From assembly GCA_045531205.1 (NCBI GenBank), contig JAZSDN010000081.1, positions 1-48,759 of the forward strand: DNA of 48,759 bases. Direction: 5' to 3'. Below are positions 22,801 to 30,831 of this stretch, in pieces; within the stretch, counting starts at the first letter, position 1, and every line of letters begins with the position of its first letter. Below the pieces are notes generated by a model, which saw nothing but the letters and a program-made list of their open reading frames with translations, was not told where the DNA came from and made no database searches. Source of the stretch: JAZNQL01 sp045531205. Lineage in GTDB: Bacteria > Bacillota > Clostridia > UMGS1883 > UMGS1540. The position numbers and the translations under genes are program-made.

Positions 22801-22829
22801 TTGACACAAACTAAAATACAATATATAAT
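22801..22829 (+). promoter_or_regulatory. Promoter of the asnA-glnN operon
   Basis: TTGACA (22801-22806), 17 bp, TATAAT (22824-22829): perfect consensus. Predicted start of transcription is near 22836. Confidence 0.9.
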
Positions 22830-22842
22830 TATTTATTATGAT

Positions 22843-22878
22843 AAATAGGGGTACTGTGACTTCGCAGTGCCTATTTTT
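22843..22878 (+). promoter_or_regulatory. Leader hairpin of asnA (attenuator-like)
   Basis: AAATAGG pairs with CCTATTT, and TACTG with CAGTG across a small bulge, followed directly by TTTTTGAT. It lies within about 10 nt of the transcription start. It could be an intrinsic terminator/attenuator in front of asnA or a 5' stabilising hairpin. No alternative antiterminator strand was found. Confidence 0.5.
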
Positions 22879-22917
22879 GATAATATATAAATCTTCCCGC
22901 AGAAAGGGTGCGTTATT

Positions 22918-23925
22918 TTGAGTAAGATTTTTTTACCAAAAAATTATAAATCGGCATTAAGCATCTATGAAACACAAAAGGCTATAGGTGCATTAAAACG
23001 AAATTTTGAAGATAATTTGTCGGAAGCATTGGAGCTTTGCAGAGTTACTGCCCCTCTTTTTGTTGAGCCTCATACAGGTCTTAATGACGATTTAAACGGT
23101 GTTGAGCGTCCCGTTTCTTTTGACCTTGCAGATACAAAAAGCTGTGCACAGATAGTACATTCTCTTGCTAAATGGAAAAGATATGCACTTTCGAAATATA
23201 AATTTCCTGTAGGCAAAGGCTTTTATACTGATATGAACGCTATAAGACGTGATGAAGAGCTAGACAATTCTCATTCAGTTTACGTTGACCAGTGGGACTG
23301 GGAAAAGGTTATTTCAAAAGAAGACAGAACTACCGAATTTTTAAAGGACACGGTTACTAAAATTGTAAACTGTATTTGCGATTCAAAGGAATTTATAAAC
23401 AAGCAGTATCCCGCTTTAAAAAGAGAGCTTTGCAGGGATGTAAAGTTTATAACAACTCAGGAGCTTGAAGATTTATATCCTGATTTTACTGCGAAAGAAC
23501 GTGAAAATGCAATTGTACGTAAATACAAAACTGTTTTTATTATGCAGATAGGCGATGTTTTAGCTTCGGGTCAAAAGCACGACGGACGTGCTCCCGATTA
23601 TGATGACTGGACTTTAAACGGAGACATAATGTTCTATAATGAAGTTTTAGACTGTGCTTACGAGCTTTCGTCCATGGGTATAAGAGTTGACAAAAAGGCT
23701 TTGGAAATTCAGCTTGAAAAAGCAAACGCAAACGACAGAAAAACTCTTACCTTCCACAAATTATTACTTGAAGATAAGCTCCCTCAAACCATGGGCGGCG
23801 GTATAGGTCAGTCGCGGTTGTGTGCTCTTTTACTTGAAAAGGCACATGTGGGCGAGGTTCAGGTTTCGGTTTGGGACAGCGAAACTCTCTCTGCTTGTGA
23901 AAAGGCAGGCATTGAAATTTTATAA
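22918..23925 (+). CDS. asnA: Aspartate-ammonia ligase (asparagine synthetase A)
   Basis: This 335-residue cytoplasmic enzyme makes asparagine from aspartate, ammonia and ATP and is related to class II aminoacyl-tRNA synthetases. Family segments include the N-terminal LPKNYKSALSIYETQKAI, VERPVSFDL, the WKRYAL region, FYTDMNAIRRDEELDNSHSVYVDQWDWE, and the C-terminal motif 3 region GGGIGQSRLCALLLEKAHVGEVQVS. Length is normal. The start codon is TTG, preceded by AAAGGGTG 7 bp upstream; no better start is in range. The stop codon is directly followed by the leader of glnN, so two ammonia-fixing enzymes are produced together. Confidence 0.96.
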   Translation: MSKIFLPKNYKSALSIYETQKAIGALKRNFEDNLSEALELCRVTAPLFVEPHTGLNDDLNGVERPVSFDLADTKSCAQIVHSLAKWKRYALSKYKFPVGKGFYTDMNAIRRDEELDNSHSVYVDQWDWEKVISKEDRTTEFLKDTVTKIVNCICDSKEFINKQYPALKRELCRDVKFITTQELEDLYPDFTAKERENAIVRKYKTVFIMQIGDVLASGQKHDGRAPDYDDWTLNGDIMFYNEVLDCAYELSSMGIRVDKKALEIQLEKANANDRKTLTFHKLLLEDKLPQTMGGGIGQSRLCALLLEKAHVGEVQVSVWDSETLSACEKAGIEIL

Positions 23926-23945
23926 TGAAAAAAGGAGACAAAAAC

Positions 23946-26045
23946 ATGATATATGTACCCGAAATGTTTGGTTGTATGGTGTTTAACGAAAAGGTTATGA
24001 GCGAACGCTTGCCCAAAGACACTTACAAGGCTTTAAAAAAATGTGTTGCTTTAGGGCAGCATCTTGAACTTGATGTGGCAAATGTTGTTGCCTCTGCCAT
24101 GAAAGACTGGGCCGTTGAAAAAGGTGCTACCCATTTTACACATTGGTTTCAGCCTTTAACAGGGGTTACTGCTGAAAAGCATGACAGCTTTATAAAACCG
24201 CAAAAAGACGGAAATGTTATTATGTCTTTTTCAGGAAAATCACTTGTAAAGGGTGAGCCTGATGCTTCAAGCTTTCCTTCGGGCGGACTGCGTGCAACAT
24301 TTGAAGCTCGTGGATACACAGCCTGGGATCCTTCTTCTTATGCATTTATAAAAAACGGTGTTTTATGTATTCCTACCGCTTTTTGTTCTTACAGCGGTGA
24401 GGTTCTGGATAAAAAGACTCCCCTTTTAAAATCAATTGATGCTTTAAGTGACCAGGCGGTTAGAATCTTAAAGCTTTTTGGCAAAGATGTAAAAAGAGTT
24501 ATTCCTCAGGTAGGGCCTGAACAGGAATACTTTTTGATAGATAAGGAAATGTACTTAAAAAGACCTGACCTTATCTTTTGCGGACGCACACTTTTTGGTG
24601 CAAGACCGCCAAAAGGTCAGGAAATGGATGACCATTATTTCGGTTCGTTAAAATCAAGGGTTTCGGCTTATATGAAGGATCTTGACCAGGAGCTTTGGAA
24701 GCTTGGTGTTTTAGCCAAAACAAAGCATAACGAGGTTGCTCCCGCACAGCACGAGCTTGCTCCCATTTATTCAACCGCAAACACGGCAACAGACCATAAT
24801 CAGCTTACTATGGAAATGATGAAGACTGTTGCAAACCGCCATGGGCTTGCTTGTCTTTTACACGAAAAACCCTTCGCAGGCGTAAACGGAAGCGGTAAGC
24901 ACGATAACTGGTCTTTATCGACAGATACAGGTCTTTCTCTTTTAGAGCCGGGTGCTACCCCGCACGATAACGCACAGTTTTTACTTTTCCTTTGTGCAGT
25001 TATAAAGGCTGTTGACGATTATCAGGATTTACTCCGTCTTTCGGTTGCAGGCCCGGGTAATGACCACCGTCTTGGCGGACACGAGGCTCCCCCTGCCATA
25101 GTTTCTATTTTCCTTGGCGATGAGCTTACAGAAATTTTAGAAGCTTTGGAAACAGACAGCTCTTACGTTGACCGCGAAAAACTGCAGATGGAAATAGGTG
25201 CAACAGTTCTCCCCCATTTCCCGCAGGATACCACTGACAGAAACAGAACCTCACCTTTTGCTTTTACAAACAATAAGTTTGAGTTCCGTATGCTTGGTTC
25301 ATCCTCTTCTGTTGCAACTCCCAATACCGTTATCAACACAATTGTTGCAGAGGTTTTATCGAAATTTGCAGAACGTCTTGAAAATATCGGTCCCGATAAG
25401 TCGTTTGACAAAGAGCTTGACAAGCTTATTCGTGAAACAATAAAAAATCATAAGCGTATTATATTCAATGGAAACGGATATGATGATTCGTGGCCGATCG
25501 AAGCTGAAAAGAGAGGCCTTTTGAATCTTAAAAACACTCCTGATGCGTTGCAGGCGTTCATTTCAGAGAAAAATATAGAACTCTTTGAACGTCATAAGGT
25601 TTTAACACGTGCCGAAATGCTGTCAAGATATGATATATGGCTTGAAAATTATTCAAAAACAATAAACATTGAAGCTCTTACAATGATAGATATGGTAAAC
25701 AAGGAAATTATTCCTTCGGCATTGTCTTATCAGAACGAGCTTACAGAGCTTTTAACAAAGAAAAAGGCGTTAGGCATTGACAGTGTTTGTACCGAGCGTA
25801 ATTTAATCGAAAAAATTGCAAAGCTTTCGGACCTTGTTTCTTTAAAGCTTGCAGAGCTTACAGAGGAAGCAAATGAGGTAAAGGCTATTGATAATGTTCT
25901 TGAGAATGCTCTTACATACCGCGATAAGGTTTTAGCTACAATGACAGACTTGCGTACCTATGTTGACGAGCTTGAACTTATAGTTTCCAAGAAGCATTGG
26001 AAATTACCTACTTATGCCGATATGCTTTATAGCGTAAACGAATAA
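23946..26045 (+). CDS. glnN: Glutamine synthetase type III
   Basis: This ammonia-assimilating enzyme makes glutamine from glutamate, NH4+ and ATP. The 699-residue size is that of the GSIII family found in Bacteroides, cyanobacteria and Clostridia. GSIII markers are the segments SFPSGGLRATFEARGYTAWD, GPEQEYFLID, the KHNEVAPAQHELAPIY block, GVNGSGKHDNWSLS, GNDHRLGGHEAPPAI and NRTSPFAFTNNKFEFRMLGS. The start is set at the ATG 8 bp after AAAGGAG. An ATG seven codons earlier overlaps the asnA stop and would place the ribosome site inside the gene. It sits between asnA and a small HMA protein in one operon. Confidence 0.96.
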   Translation: MIYVPEMFGCMVFNEKVMSERLPKDTYKALKKCVALGQHLELDVANVVASAMKDWAVEKGATHFTHWFQPLTGVTAEKHDSFIKPQKDGNVIMSFSGKSLVKGEPDASSFPSGGLRATFEARGYTAWDPSSYAFIKNGVLCIPTAFCSYSGEVLDKKTPLLKSIDALSDQAVRILKLFGKDVKRVIPQVGPEQEYFLIDKEMYLKRPDLIFCGRTLFGARPPKGQEMDDHYFGSLKSRVSAYMKDLDQELWKLGVLAKTKHNEVAPAQHELAPIYSTANTATDHNQLTMEMMKTVANRHGLACLLHEKPFAGVNGSGKHDNWSLSTDTGLSLLEPGATPHDNAQFLLFLCAVIKAVDDYQDLLRLSVAGPGNDHRLGGHEAPPAIVSIFLGDELTEILEALETDSSYVDREKLQMEIGATVLPHFPQDTTDRNRTSPFAFTNNKFEFRMLGSSSSVATPNTVINTIVAEVLSKFAERLENIGPDKSFDKELDKLIRETIKNHKRIIFNGNGYDDSWPIEAEKRGLLNLKNTPDALQAFISEKNIELFERHKVLTRAEMLSRYDIWLENYSKTINIEALTMIDMVNKEIIPSALSYQNELTELLTKKKALGIDSVCTERNLIEKIAKLSDLVSLKLAELTEEANEVKAIDNVLENALTYRDKVLATMTDLRTYVDELELIVSKKHWKLPTYADMLYSVNE

Positions 26046-26060
26046 ATTGGAGGTTTTTTT

Positions 26061-26348
26061 ATGTTATATATTTTAATTGCTGTAATTGTATGCGTTCTTG
26101 CATTCTTTTTGATTAAGGGATTTAACAAGCCCACAAAAAAACAAAATAAATACCTTGTATATATTGAAGGTATGATGTGTGCTCATTGCAAAGCGCATGT
26201 TGAAAAAGCTTTTAGCGAAGCAGGCTACTCTGTAAAGGTTGACCTTGAAAACAAGAGTGCCGAAGTTTTGTCGGAAAAAGAAGTAAGCGAAGACGAGCTT
26301 CGTGCAATTGTAGAAAAAGCTGGTTATACATTTGTAAAGTGTGAATAA
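26061..26348 (+). CDS. Membrane-anchored heavy-metal-associated (HMA) domain protein
   Basis: This 95-residue protein has one N-terminal membrane helix (about 2-18), a short basic linker and a single HMA domain. The metal-binding motif is GMMCAHCKAHVEKA (Cys-x-x-Cys near residues 40-43), followed by the beta-alpha-beta pattern ending in AGYTFVKCE. Copper chaperones and copper ATPase N-domains have this fold. Here the domain is fixed to the membrane and no copper pump is adjacent. It follows glnN by 15 bp with GGAGG and ends with a good terminator, so it belongs to the asnA-glnN transcript. Why it is linked to ammonia assimilation is unclear. Confidence 0.88.
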   Translation: MLYILIAVIVCVLAFFLIKGFNKPTKKQNKYLVYIEGMMCAHCKAHVEKAFSEAGYSVKVDLENKSAEVLSEKEVSEDELRAIVEKAGYTFVKCE

Positions 26349-26356
26349 ATAAAAAT

Positions 26357-26392
26357 GAGCTGTAAAAAATAATTTTTTACAGCTTCTTTTTT
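26357..26392 (+). terminator. Terminator of the asnA-glnN-HMA operon
   Basis: AGCTGTAAAAAA pairs with TTTTTTACAGCT (26358-26384), followed by TCTTTTTT. It is also the first part of the dispersed repeat copy 1. Confidence 0.9.
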
Positions 26393-26631
26393 AAGGGATA
26401 GGAAAAAATGTTTCAGAATGGACAAACTGAGCCAAAACAAGGCTTGCCTTGTTTTGGGATACCCGAAGGCGTACAAAGGTACGTCGAGAGGCGAAGTTTG
26501 TTCATAGCAAAAAACATGAAATTTTAAGAAAAAATCAAAAAATTGTTTTTTCAACCTAATTTCAACAAAACTTTATACGGAAGGACCAAGGCCCTTCCCT
26601 ACAATATTTCTTTGTTTTTTTGCGGTCTAGG
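26357..26631 (+). repeat. Dispersed structured repeat, copy 1
   Basis: Starting with the terminator hairpin, the element continues with AAGGGATAGGAAAAAATG and TTTCAGAATGGACAAAC. Next come a hairpin of 11 bp (26432-26442 with 26447-26457), ACCCGAAG, a second hairpin (about 26468-26485), GAGAGGCGAAG, TTTGTTCATAGC, and finally CCCTACAATATTTC up to GCGGTCT. The second copy is inverted at 46592-46910. The flanks agree almost base for base, while the hairpin stems differ but still pair. It lies between the convergent HMA and HD genes. Confidence 0.88.
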
Positions 26632-26636
26632 TTTAT

Positions 26637-27221
26637 TTATTCTTTTCCTTCTACAAAGTATGTTGCTTCCATATCTGCGACATTAAGGGCGAATGCAAGA
26701 GGAAATTTTTCGAATGCGTTGCCGATATTTCGTTGGTCCTCTGTTCCTGCAAAGCCCATATGATAACGGATTGCAAAGGCTTCTTCCCTTGTTAATCGCA
26801 TAAAGCCTGTTATTATATATACTGATTTTTCGCCGTGACCGTAGGGTAAATCGTCGACAAAATCATAGCTTGGAACCTGACGCCATACACCTTTTTCGTC
26901 CTTTACATTGCGGAAACTTTTTTTATAGCAGTTCACTTTACATAAATCGTGCAAAAGTGCGGCTATTGCTATTGTTTCGTCAGAACAATTAAGGTTATAT
27001 GTATTTTTTACCCTGTCTCTTTCAAGATAATCGCAAAGGCAGGTATACACGTTAAGGCTATGCTCACAAAGTCCGCCGTCATAGGCTCCGTGATAACGTG
27101 TTGATGCGGGCGCTTCAAAAAAATCGCTTGAAGGGGATGTAAGATATTCAAGCAGTTTATCGGCGCCTTCTCTGGTTATTTTTTCGTTATATATTCTTAT
27201 AAATTCCTCTTTGAATGACAT
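26637..27221 (-). CDS. HD-domain hydrolase
   Basis: This 194-residue cytoplasmic protein has an HD-type metal-dependent phosphohydrolase domain. Visible ligands and motifs are the histidine in GGLCEHSLNV, the HD pair in ALLHDLCKVNCY, GHGEKSVYI, the histidine in YHMGF, and the late Asp in NVADMEATYF. Substrates of such proteins include nucleotides, but none can be named here. The start is set at the ATG 8 bp after AAGGAG; a GTG three codons earlier sits on the ribosome site. It is third in the spoIIGA-sigE-HD order, 33 bp after sigE, so it may be expressed early in sporulation. Confidence 0.85.
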   Translation of the reverse strand: MSFKEEFIRIYNEKITREGADKLLEYLTSPSSDFFEAPASTRYHGAYDGGLCEHSLNVYTCLCDYLERDRVKNTYNLNCSDETIAIAALLHDLCKVNCYKKSFRNVKDEKGVWRQVPSYDFVDDLPYGHGEKSVYIITGFMRLTREEAFAIRYHMGFAGTEDQRNIGNAFEKFPLAFALNVADMEATYFVEGKE

Positions 27222-27254
27222 CTTTTTCACTCCTTTTTCTTTAGTATATCACTT

Positions 27255-27947
27255 TTATCCCATTCTTGCAATTTCTTTTTGCAATCTTCCTATAATTCTT
27301 TTTTCAAGACGTGAAATATAGGACTGACTTATCCCGAGCATATCTGCAACTTCTTTCTGGGTTTTTTCTTCCCGCCCTCCTAGACCGAATCGCATATTTA
27401 CTATTTTTCGTTCCCGTTCAGAAAGCTTTGTAAGTGCCTCGCAAAGCATTTCTTTTTCGGTTTTTTCCTCAAGTCCTCTGTGTACTATATCATCGTCTGT
27501 CCCCAAAACATCCGAAAGCAAAAGCTCGTTTCCGTCCCAGTCAACATTCAAAGGCTCGTCGATTGAAACTTCTGATTTTACAGCCGTATTTTTTCTTAAA
27601 TACATAAGTATTTCGTTTTCTATACAGCGGGAAGCATAGGTTGCAAGCTTTATATTTTTATCTGACTTAAAGGTGTTTATTGCCTTTATAAGACCTATTG
27701 TGCCTATTGAAACTAAATCTTCCACCGCTATGTTTGTATTGTCAAATTTTCTTGCAATATATACAACAAGGCGTAAATTATGCTCGATTAAGGTTTTTCT
27801 TGCCCCGCTGTCGGTTTCTATATTTCTTACAAGCTCCGCTTCTTCCTCAAGCGAAAGAGGCGGAGGAAGTGTGTCGTTCCCACCTATATAATGAACCTCT
27901 CTGTACCCTAAAAGCCAGTACAATATTTTTTTTAATAATTTTTTCAT
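27255..27947 (-). CDS. sigE: Sporulation sigma factor SigE (pro-form)
   Basis: This is the mother-cell early sporulation sigma factor, 230 residues, made as an inactive precursor. The basic and hydrophobic N-terminal pro-segment (MKKLLKKILYWLLGYREV) ends just before the conserved HYIGG, where SpoIIGA cleaves. Region 2 has HNLRLVVYIARKF and DLVSIGTIGLIKAIN. The block YASRCIENEILMYLRK is shared with SigE/SigK, and LLLSDVLGTDDD is SigE-specific. Region 4 ends in TQKEVADMLGISQSYISRLEKRI. The pro-segment is shorter than in Bacillus. The start codon overlaps the spoIIGA stop (ATGA), so protease and substrate are translationally coupled. Confidence 0.97.
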   Translation of the reverse strand: MKKLLKKILYWLLGYREVHYIGGNDTLPPPLSLEEEAELVRNIETDSGARKTLIEHNLRLVVYIARKFDNTNIAVEDLVSIGTIGLIKAINTFKSDKNIKLATYASRCIENEILMYLRKNTAVKSEVSIDEPLNVDWDGNELLLSDVLGTDDDIVHRGLEEKTEKEMLCEALTKLSERERKIVNMRFGLGGREEKTQKEVADMLGISQSYISRLEKRIIGRLQKEIARMG

Positions 27948-28828
27948 TGTTTTCTTCCTCCTAAAATCAAAGGATGCAAAAGTGCCCTGTAGCTTTTATC
28001 TCTTGATATTTTTCCGGGGCATATTCCTACCACAACATCCTCTTGCGTGTATACTGTTTCGTTTTCAGTAACACTTATTATGTCGGGCTTAAAGCCTACC
28101 ATAATGCCATTGTCCTTGCCTATAGATGAAAAAGGTATTATTCTTATCCTCCCTTCCATACCGGCAGGCTTTTCTCCTGCCATTATTTTTTCTTCTTCCA
28201 TTCCTTCGGGCAAAATTGATTTTAATGCATCAAACTCGGCAACAATTACAGGCTCTCCGCATATAGGCTCGCAAAGAGCGTTGCCGGTGTCAATAAGTGC
28301 GTCCATTTCGGTACTTTTCCCGTTCAAAAATACTTGTACCTTCACAAGCATATTATCACGTGCTACGCCAATTCTTATGGCATAATACAGACTTCTTACA
28401 ACTATATAGGAAATAAGAACCGATATAAAAAGAAGCTTCCACGGCAGGTTTATGTAAAGTATACCATTGCTTATTACAGCCCCTAAACGCTCTCCCATAT
28501 CGGTAAAGCAAAAAACTGCAAAAACTCCTCCGCCCATTATAAATGTACAAAGATAAAAAAGTCCCGTTGCCTTTAAAAATGTGCGTATACTTTTAAGGTT
28601 ATATGCAACTGAAATCATAAAAAGCGAAAAAATAATTTTAAAAACCGCAGAATAAAGCCTTGAAAGTTTAGGGAAAAATATGCATACTGCATATATTGCC
28701 CCAAAAAGTGCCGACAAAAATATTCTCCAATGTTTTTTAGGCAATCTCCCTATAAAAGCTGTTACAGATAACAATATATAATTTATTGTGAAGTTTACCA
28801 AAAACAAAATATCTATGTAATACACCAT
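27944..28828 (-). CDS. spoIIGA: Sigma-E processing peptidase SpoIIGA
   Basis: This membrane-embedded aspartic protease cuts pro-SigE in the mother cell after septation. The 294-residue protein has five hydrophobic helices in the first 150 residues and a C-terminal protease domain with the catalytic DTG at 180-182 (in ALIDTGNALCEP). This single DTG implies that it works as a dimer. Further family segments are VIVAEFDALKSILP and the late IPFSSIGKDNGIMVGFKPD. It is the first gene of the operon. Its promoter region contains Spo0A-type boxes. Signalling from the forespore normally needs SpoIIR, which is not in this window. Confidence 0.95.
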   Translation of the reverse strand: MVYYIDILFLVNFTINYILLSVTAFIGRLPKKHWRIFLSALFGAIYAVCIFFPKLSRLYSAVFKIIFSLFMISVAYNLKSIRTFLKATGLFYLCTFIMGGGVFAVFCFTDMGERLGAVISNGILYINLPWKLLFISVLISYIVVRSLYYAIRIGVARDNMLVKVQVFLNGKSTEMDALIDTGNALCEPICGEPVIVAEFDALKSILPEGMEEEKIMAGEKPAGMEGRIRIIPFSSIGKDNGIMVGFKPDIISVTENETVYTQEDVVVGICPGKISRDKSYRALLHPLILGGRKQ

Positions 28829-28851
28829 AGCTAAGTTCCCTTTCGTAATTT

Positions 28852-28916
28852 ATTATATACTTTCAGGTAAATAAAAAATGTCGTTTGGTGTGAGATTTTT
28901 TTGACTTCTTTTGACA
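28852..28916 (-). promoter_or_regulatory. spoIIG promoter with Spo0A-like boxes
   Basis: Minus-strand -10 TATAAT (28857-28852) is preceded, 21 bp away, by ACGACA (28884-28879). This overlaps a TGTCG Spo0A-box-like sequence (28879-28885). A second TGTCAAA-like box lies at 28910-28916, with more GTCAAAA repeats upstream. In Bacillus the spoIIG promoter likewise has an over-long (22 bp) spacer and needs Spo0A~P. The agreement is suggestive rather than proof. Confidence 0.6.
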
Positions 28917-28950
28917 GAAAAAATTTTTTGACTTAATTTATAATTTTTAC

Positions 28951-28979
28951 TTGACATCTTTACTTATAAATAGTATAAT
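28951..28979 (+). promoter_or_regulatory. Promoter of rpsU
   Basis: TTGACA (28951-28956), 17 bp, TATAAT (28974-28979). It is divergent from the spoIIG promoter. The roughly 80-nt leader contains a GTCAA/TTGAC stem. Confidence 0.88.
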
Positions 28980-29062
28980 ACTACCTGTATATTGATTTTG
29001 TATACGAGTCCCTGTCAATTGATAGTTTTAAGTCAACTTGACACTCGGAGGGAGGGAATGTA

Positions 29063-29239
29063 ATGTCAGAAATTAGGGTTAAAGATAATGAATCATTAGA
29101 CAGCGCTCTTAAACGTTTCAAACGTCAGTGCGCAAAGTCCGGTGTTTTATCCGAAATAAGAAAAAGAGAACATTATGAAAAGCCCAGCGTAAAGGGCAAA
29201 AAGAAATCCGAAGCTGCAAGAAAGCGTAAATTTAAATAA
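29063..29239 (+). CDS. rpsU: 30S ribosomal protein S21
   Basis: This 58-residue basic protein of the small ribosomal subunit begins MSEIRVKDNESLDSALKRF. It continues with the conserved CAKSGVLSEIRKREHYEKPS and ends in a lysine/arginine-rich tail (KKSEAARKRKFK). The length is typical for Firmicutes. An ideal GGAGGGAGGG ribosome site precedes the ATG by about 7 bp, and a good promoter and terminator bracket it, so it is a single-gene transcript. It stands next to the spoIIGA operon, divergently. S21 is often near dnaG/rpoD or yqeY in other bacteria, which is not the case here. Confidence 0.95.
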   Translation: MSEIRVKDNESLDSALKRFKRQCAKSGVLSEIRKREHYEKPSVKGKKKSEAARKRKFK

Positions 29240-29308
29240 TTAACATATTATTTTTCGGTTTTCTCCATATTAAGATTTAATATTAAAATCTTTAAATACG
29301 CAAAATAA

Positions 29309-29348
29309 GTTGGAGTACTCTGTAAAAGGGTACTCCAACATTTTTTTG
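29309..29348 (+). terminator. Terminator of rpsU
   Basis: GTTGGAGTAC/GTACTCCAAC, 10 bp, then ATTTTTTTG. A weaker A/T hairpin (AAGATTTAA/TTAAAATCTT) precedes it. Confidence 0.85.
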
Positions 29349-29362
29349 TAATTAATATACTA

Positions 29363-29398
29363 AAAAAGGCAGTGTAAAAATTTTACACTGCCTTTTTA
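29363..29398 (-). terminator. Terminator of the amino acid ABC transporter operon
   Basis: A near-perfect palindrome AAAAAGGCAGTGTAAAA / TTTTACACTGCCTTTTT ending in a T-run on the minus strand, immediately after the ATPase stop codon. Confidence 0.92.
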
Positions 29399-30121
29399 TT
29401 AAAGAACTTTACTTAAGAATGACTGTGTACGTGGGTTTTGAGGATTCTGGAATATCTGTTCAGGTGTTCCTTCTTCCATAACAATACCTTCATCCATAAA
29501 AAGAACTCTGTCTGCAACTTCTCTTGCAAATCCCATTTCGTGGGTTACAACTGCCATGGTCATACCTTCGGTGGCAAGCTGTTTCATAACATCCAAAACT
29601 TCGCCTACCATTTCAGGGTCGAGTGCTGATGTAGGTTCGTCAAAAAGCATTATTTCGGGATTTAACGCAAGTGCTCTTGCAATGGCAACACGTTGCTGCT
29701 GTCCGCCCGAAAGCTGTATTGGATAGCTGTCTGCTTTTTCTTTTACTCCTACACGGTCAAGAAGCTGGAGTGCACGTTCTGTAATTTCTTCTTTTGTACC
29801 CATTTTAAATTTTAAGGGCGCTAAAGTTACATTGTCTAAAACTGTAAGGTGCGGAAAAAGGTTAAACTGCTGGAAAACCATTCCCATTTTTCTGCGAACA
29901 AGGTTTACGTTACATTTTTTATCAAGAATTTTTTGTCCATCAACAGTTATTTCGCCCGAAGTAGGTGTTTCAAGTAAATTAAGACATCTTAAAAATGTAC
30001 TTTTACCTGAACCTGATGGGCCTATTATAACAACCTTTTCACCTTTTGCAATGTGTTGGTTTATTCCTTTTAAAACTTCATTTTCGCCGAATGATTTTTT
30101 TAAATCCTTAACGTATATCAC
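29399..30121 (-). CDS. Polar amino acid ABC transporter ATP-binding protein (GlnQ type)
   Basis: This 240-residue ABC ATPase is of the polar amino acid uptake family. Walker A is GPSGSGKST, followed by FLRCLNLLE. The Q-loop is VFQQFNLFPHLT, the signature is LSGGQQQR, Walker B is IMLFDEPTSALDPE, and the switch histidine is in VVTHEMGFAREVADRV. The start is GTG, preceded by AAAGGAGG with 9 bp spacing; the frame is open further upstream but lacks a ribosome site. The start overlaps the end of the permease gene by 14 bp. It works with the permease and lipoprotein encoded just upstream. Glutamine, cystine or another amino acid could be the substrate. Confidence 0.94.
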   Translation of the reverse strand: MIYVKDLKKSFGENEVLKGINQHIAKGEKVVIIGPSGSGKSTFLRCLNLLETPTSGEITVDGQKILDKKCNVNLVRRKMGMVFQQFNLFPHLTVLDNVTLAPLKFKMGTKEEITERALQLLDRVGVKEKADSYPIQLSGGQQQRVAIARALALNPEIMLFDEPTSALDPEMVGEVLDVMKQLATEGMTMAVVTHEMGFAREVADRVLFMDEGIVMEEGTPEQIFQNPQNPRTQSFLSKVL

Positions 30122-30794
30122 CCTGACGCAACCTCCTTTCCACAACGGAAAAAATCTTTGTAAGAATTGATGTAAGCACAAGATATATCCCCGCTGCCAC
30201 TAAAAGCGGGAAGAAAGGTGCAAACGTACGGCTTCGTATGTAGTTTGCATAACCTGTGATTTCTTTAAGACCTACTATACTTACAATAGCTGTTTCTTTA
30301 AGCAATACTATTATTTCACTTATGTATGCGGGAAGAGCATTTTTAAGTGCCTGCGGGAATACTATGTACATTTTTGTTTGTACATTTGAAAGTCCAAGTG
30401 ACCTTCCGGCTTCTGTCTGCCCCTGACCTACTGCCAAAATACCTCCTCGCATAAGCTCTGCCATATAAGCACCGCTGTTCATACCAAAAGCTACCATTGC
30501 TGCTACTTCTTTTGGTATTCTTGTTGTTGCAAAGATGCCAAAGTATATTATCATAAGCTGTATAACGGTAGGCGTTCCTCTTATCAGCCAGACATAAACA
30601 TCTCCTATCCATCTTATGGGCTTTATTTTTGAAAGACGGCAAAGACATATTACAAGACCGATTATAGTGCCTATGATTACTGCAAGAAAGGTGACTTCAA
30701 GGGTAATCCCCAAACCTTTAAGCATTAAAAGCCATCTGTTATCACGGATAAGATTTGCTTCAACGGCATTCATAAATGAATTCCATATATTCAT
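30108..30794 (-). CDS. Polar amino acid ABC transporter permease
   Basis: This 228-residue membrane protein of the HisM/GlnP permease family has about five transmembrane helices. The EAA-type loop that docks to the ATPase is seen as EAGRSLGLSNVQTKMYIVFPQALKNALPAYISEIIVLLK. The N-terminal GLGITLEVTFLAVIIGTIIG helix is typical. The start is the ATG 6 bp after AAGGAGG; an upstream in-frame ATG has no ribosome site. A hairpin separates it from the upstream binding-protein gene, which probably lowers its expression relative to that gene. Confidence 0.94.
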   Translation of the reverse strand: MNIWNSFMNAVEANLIRDNRWLLMLKGLGITLEVTFLAVIIGTIIGLVICLCRLSKIKPIRWIGDVYVWLIRGTPTVIQLMIIYFGIFATTRIPKEVAAMVAFGMNSGAYMAELMRGGILAVGQGQTEAGRSLGLSNVQTKMYIVFPQALKNALPAYISEIIVLLKETAIVSIVGLKEITGYANYIRSRTFAPFFPLLVAAGIYLVLTSILTKIFSVVERRLRQGDIR

Positions 30795-30831
30795 ACTCTT
30801 CCTCCTTAATGCCATGTCTTTATGTAAAAAT

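Noticed and set aside
26324..26554. Minus-strand 76-residue frame similar to one at 46842-47312
   Set aside because: The similarity arises because both lie on the two copies of the dispersed repeat; there is no ribosome site and the frame is not kept across the whole element.
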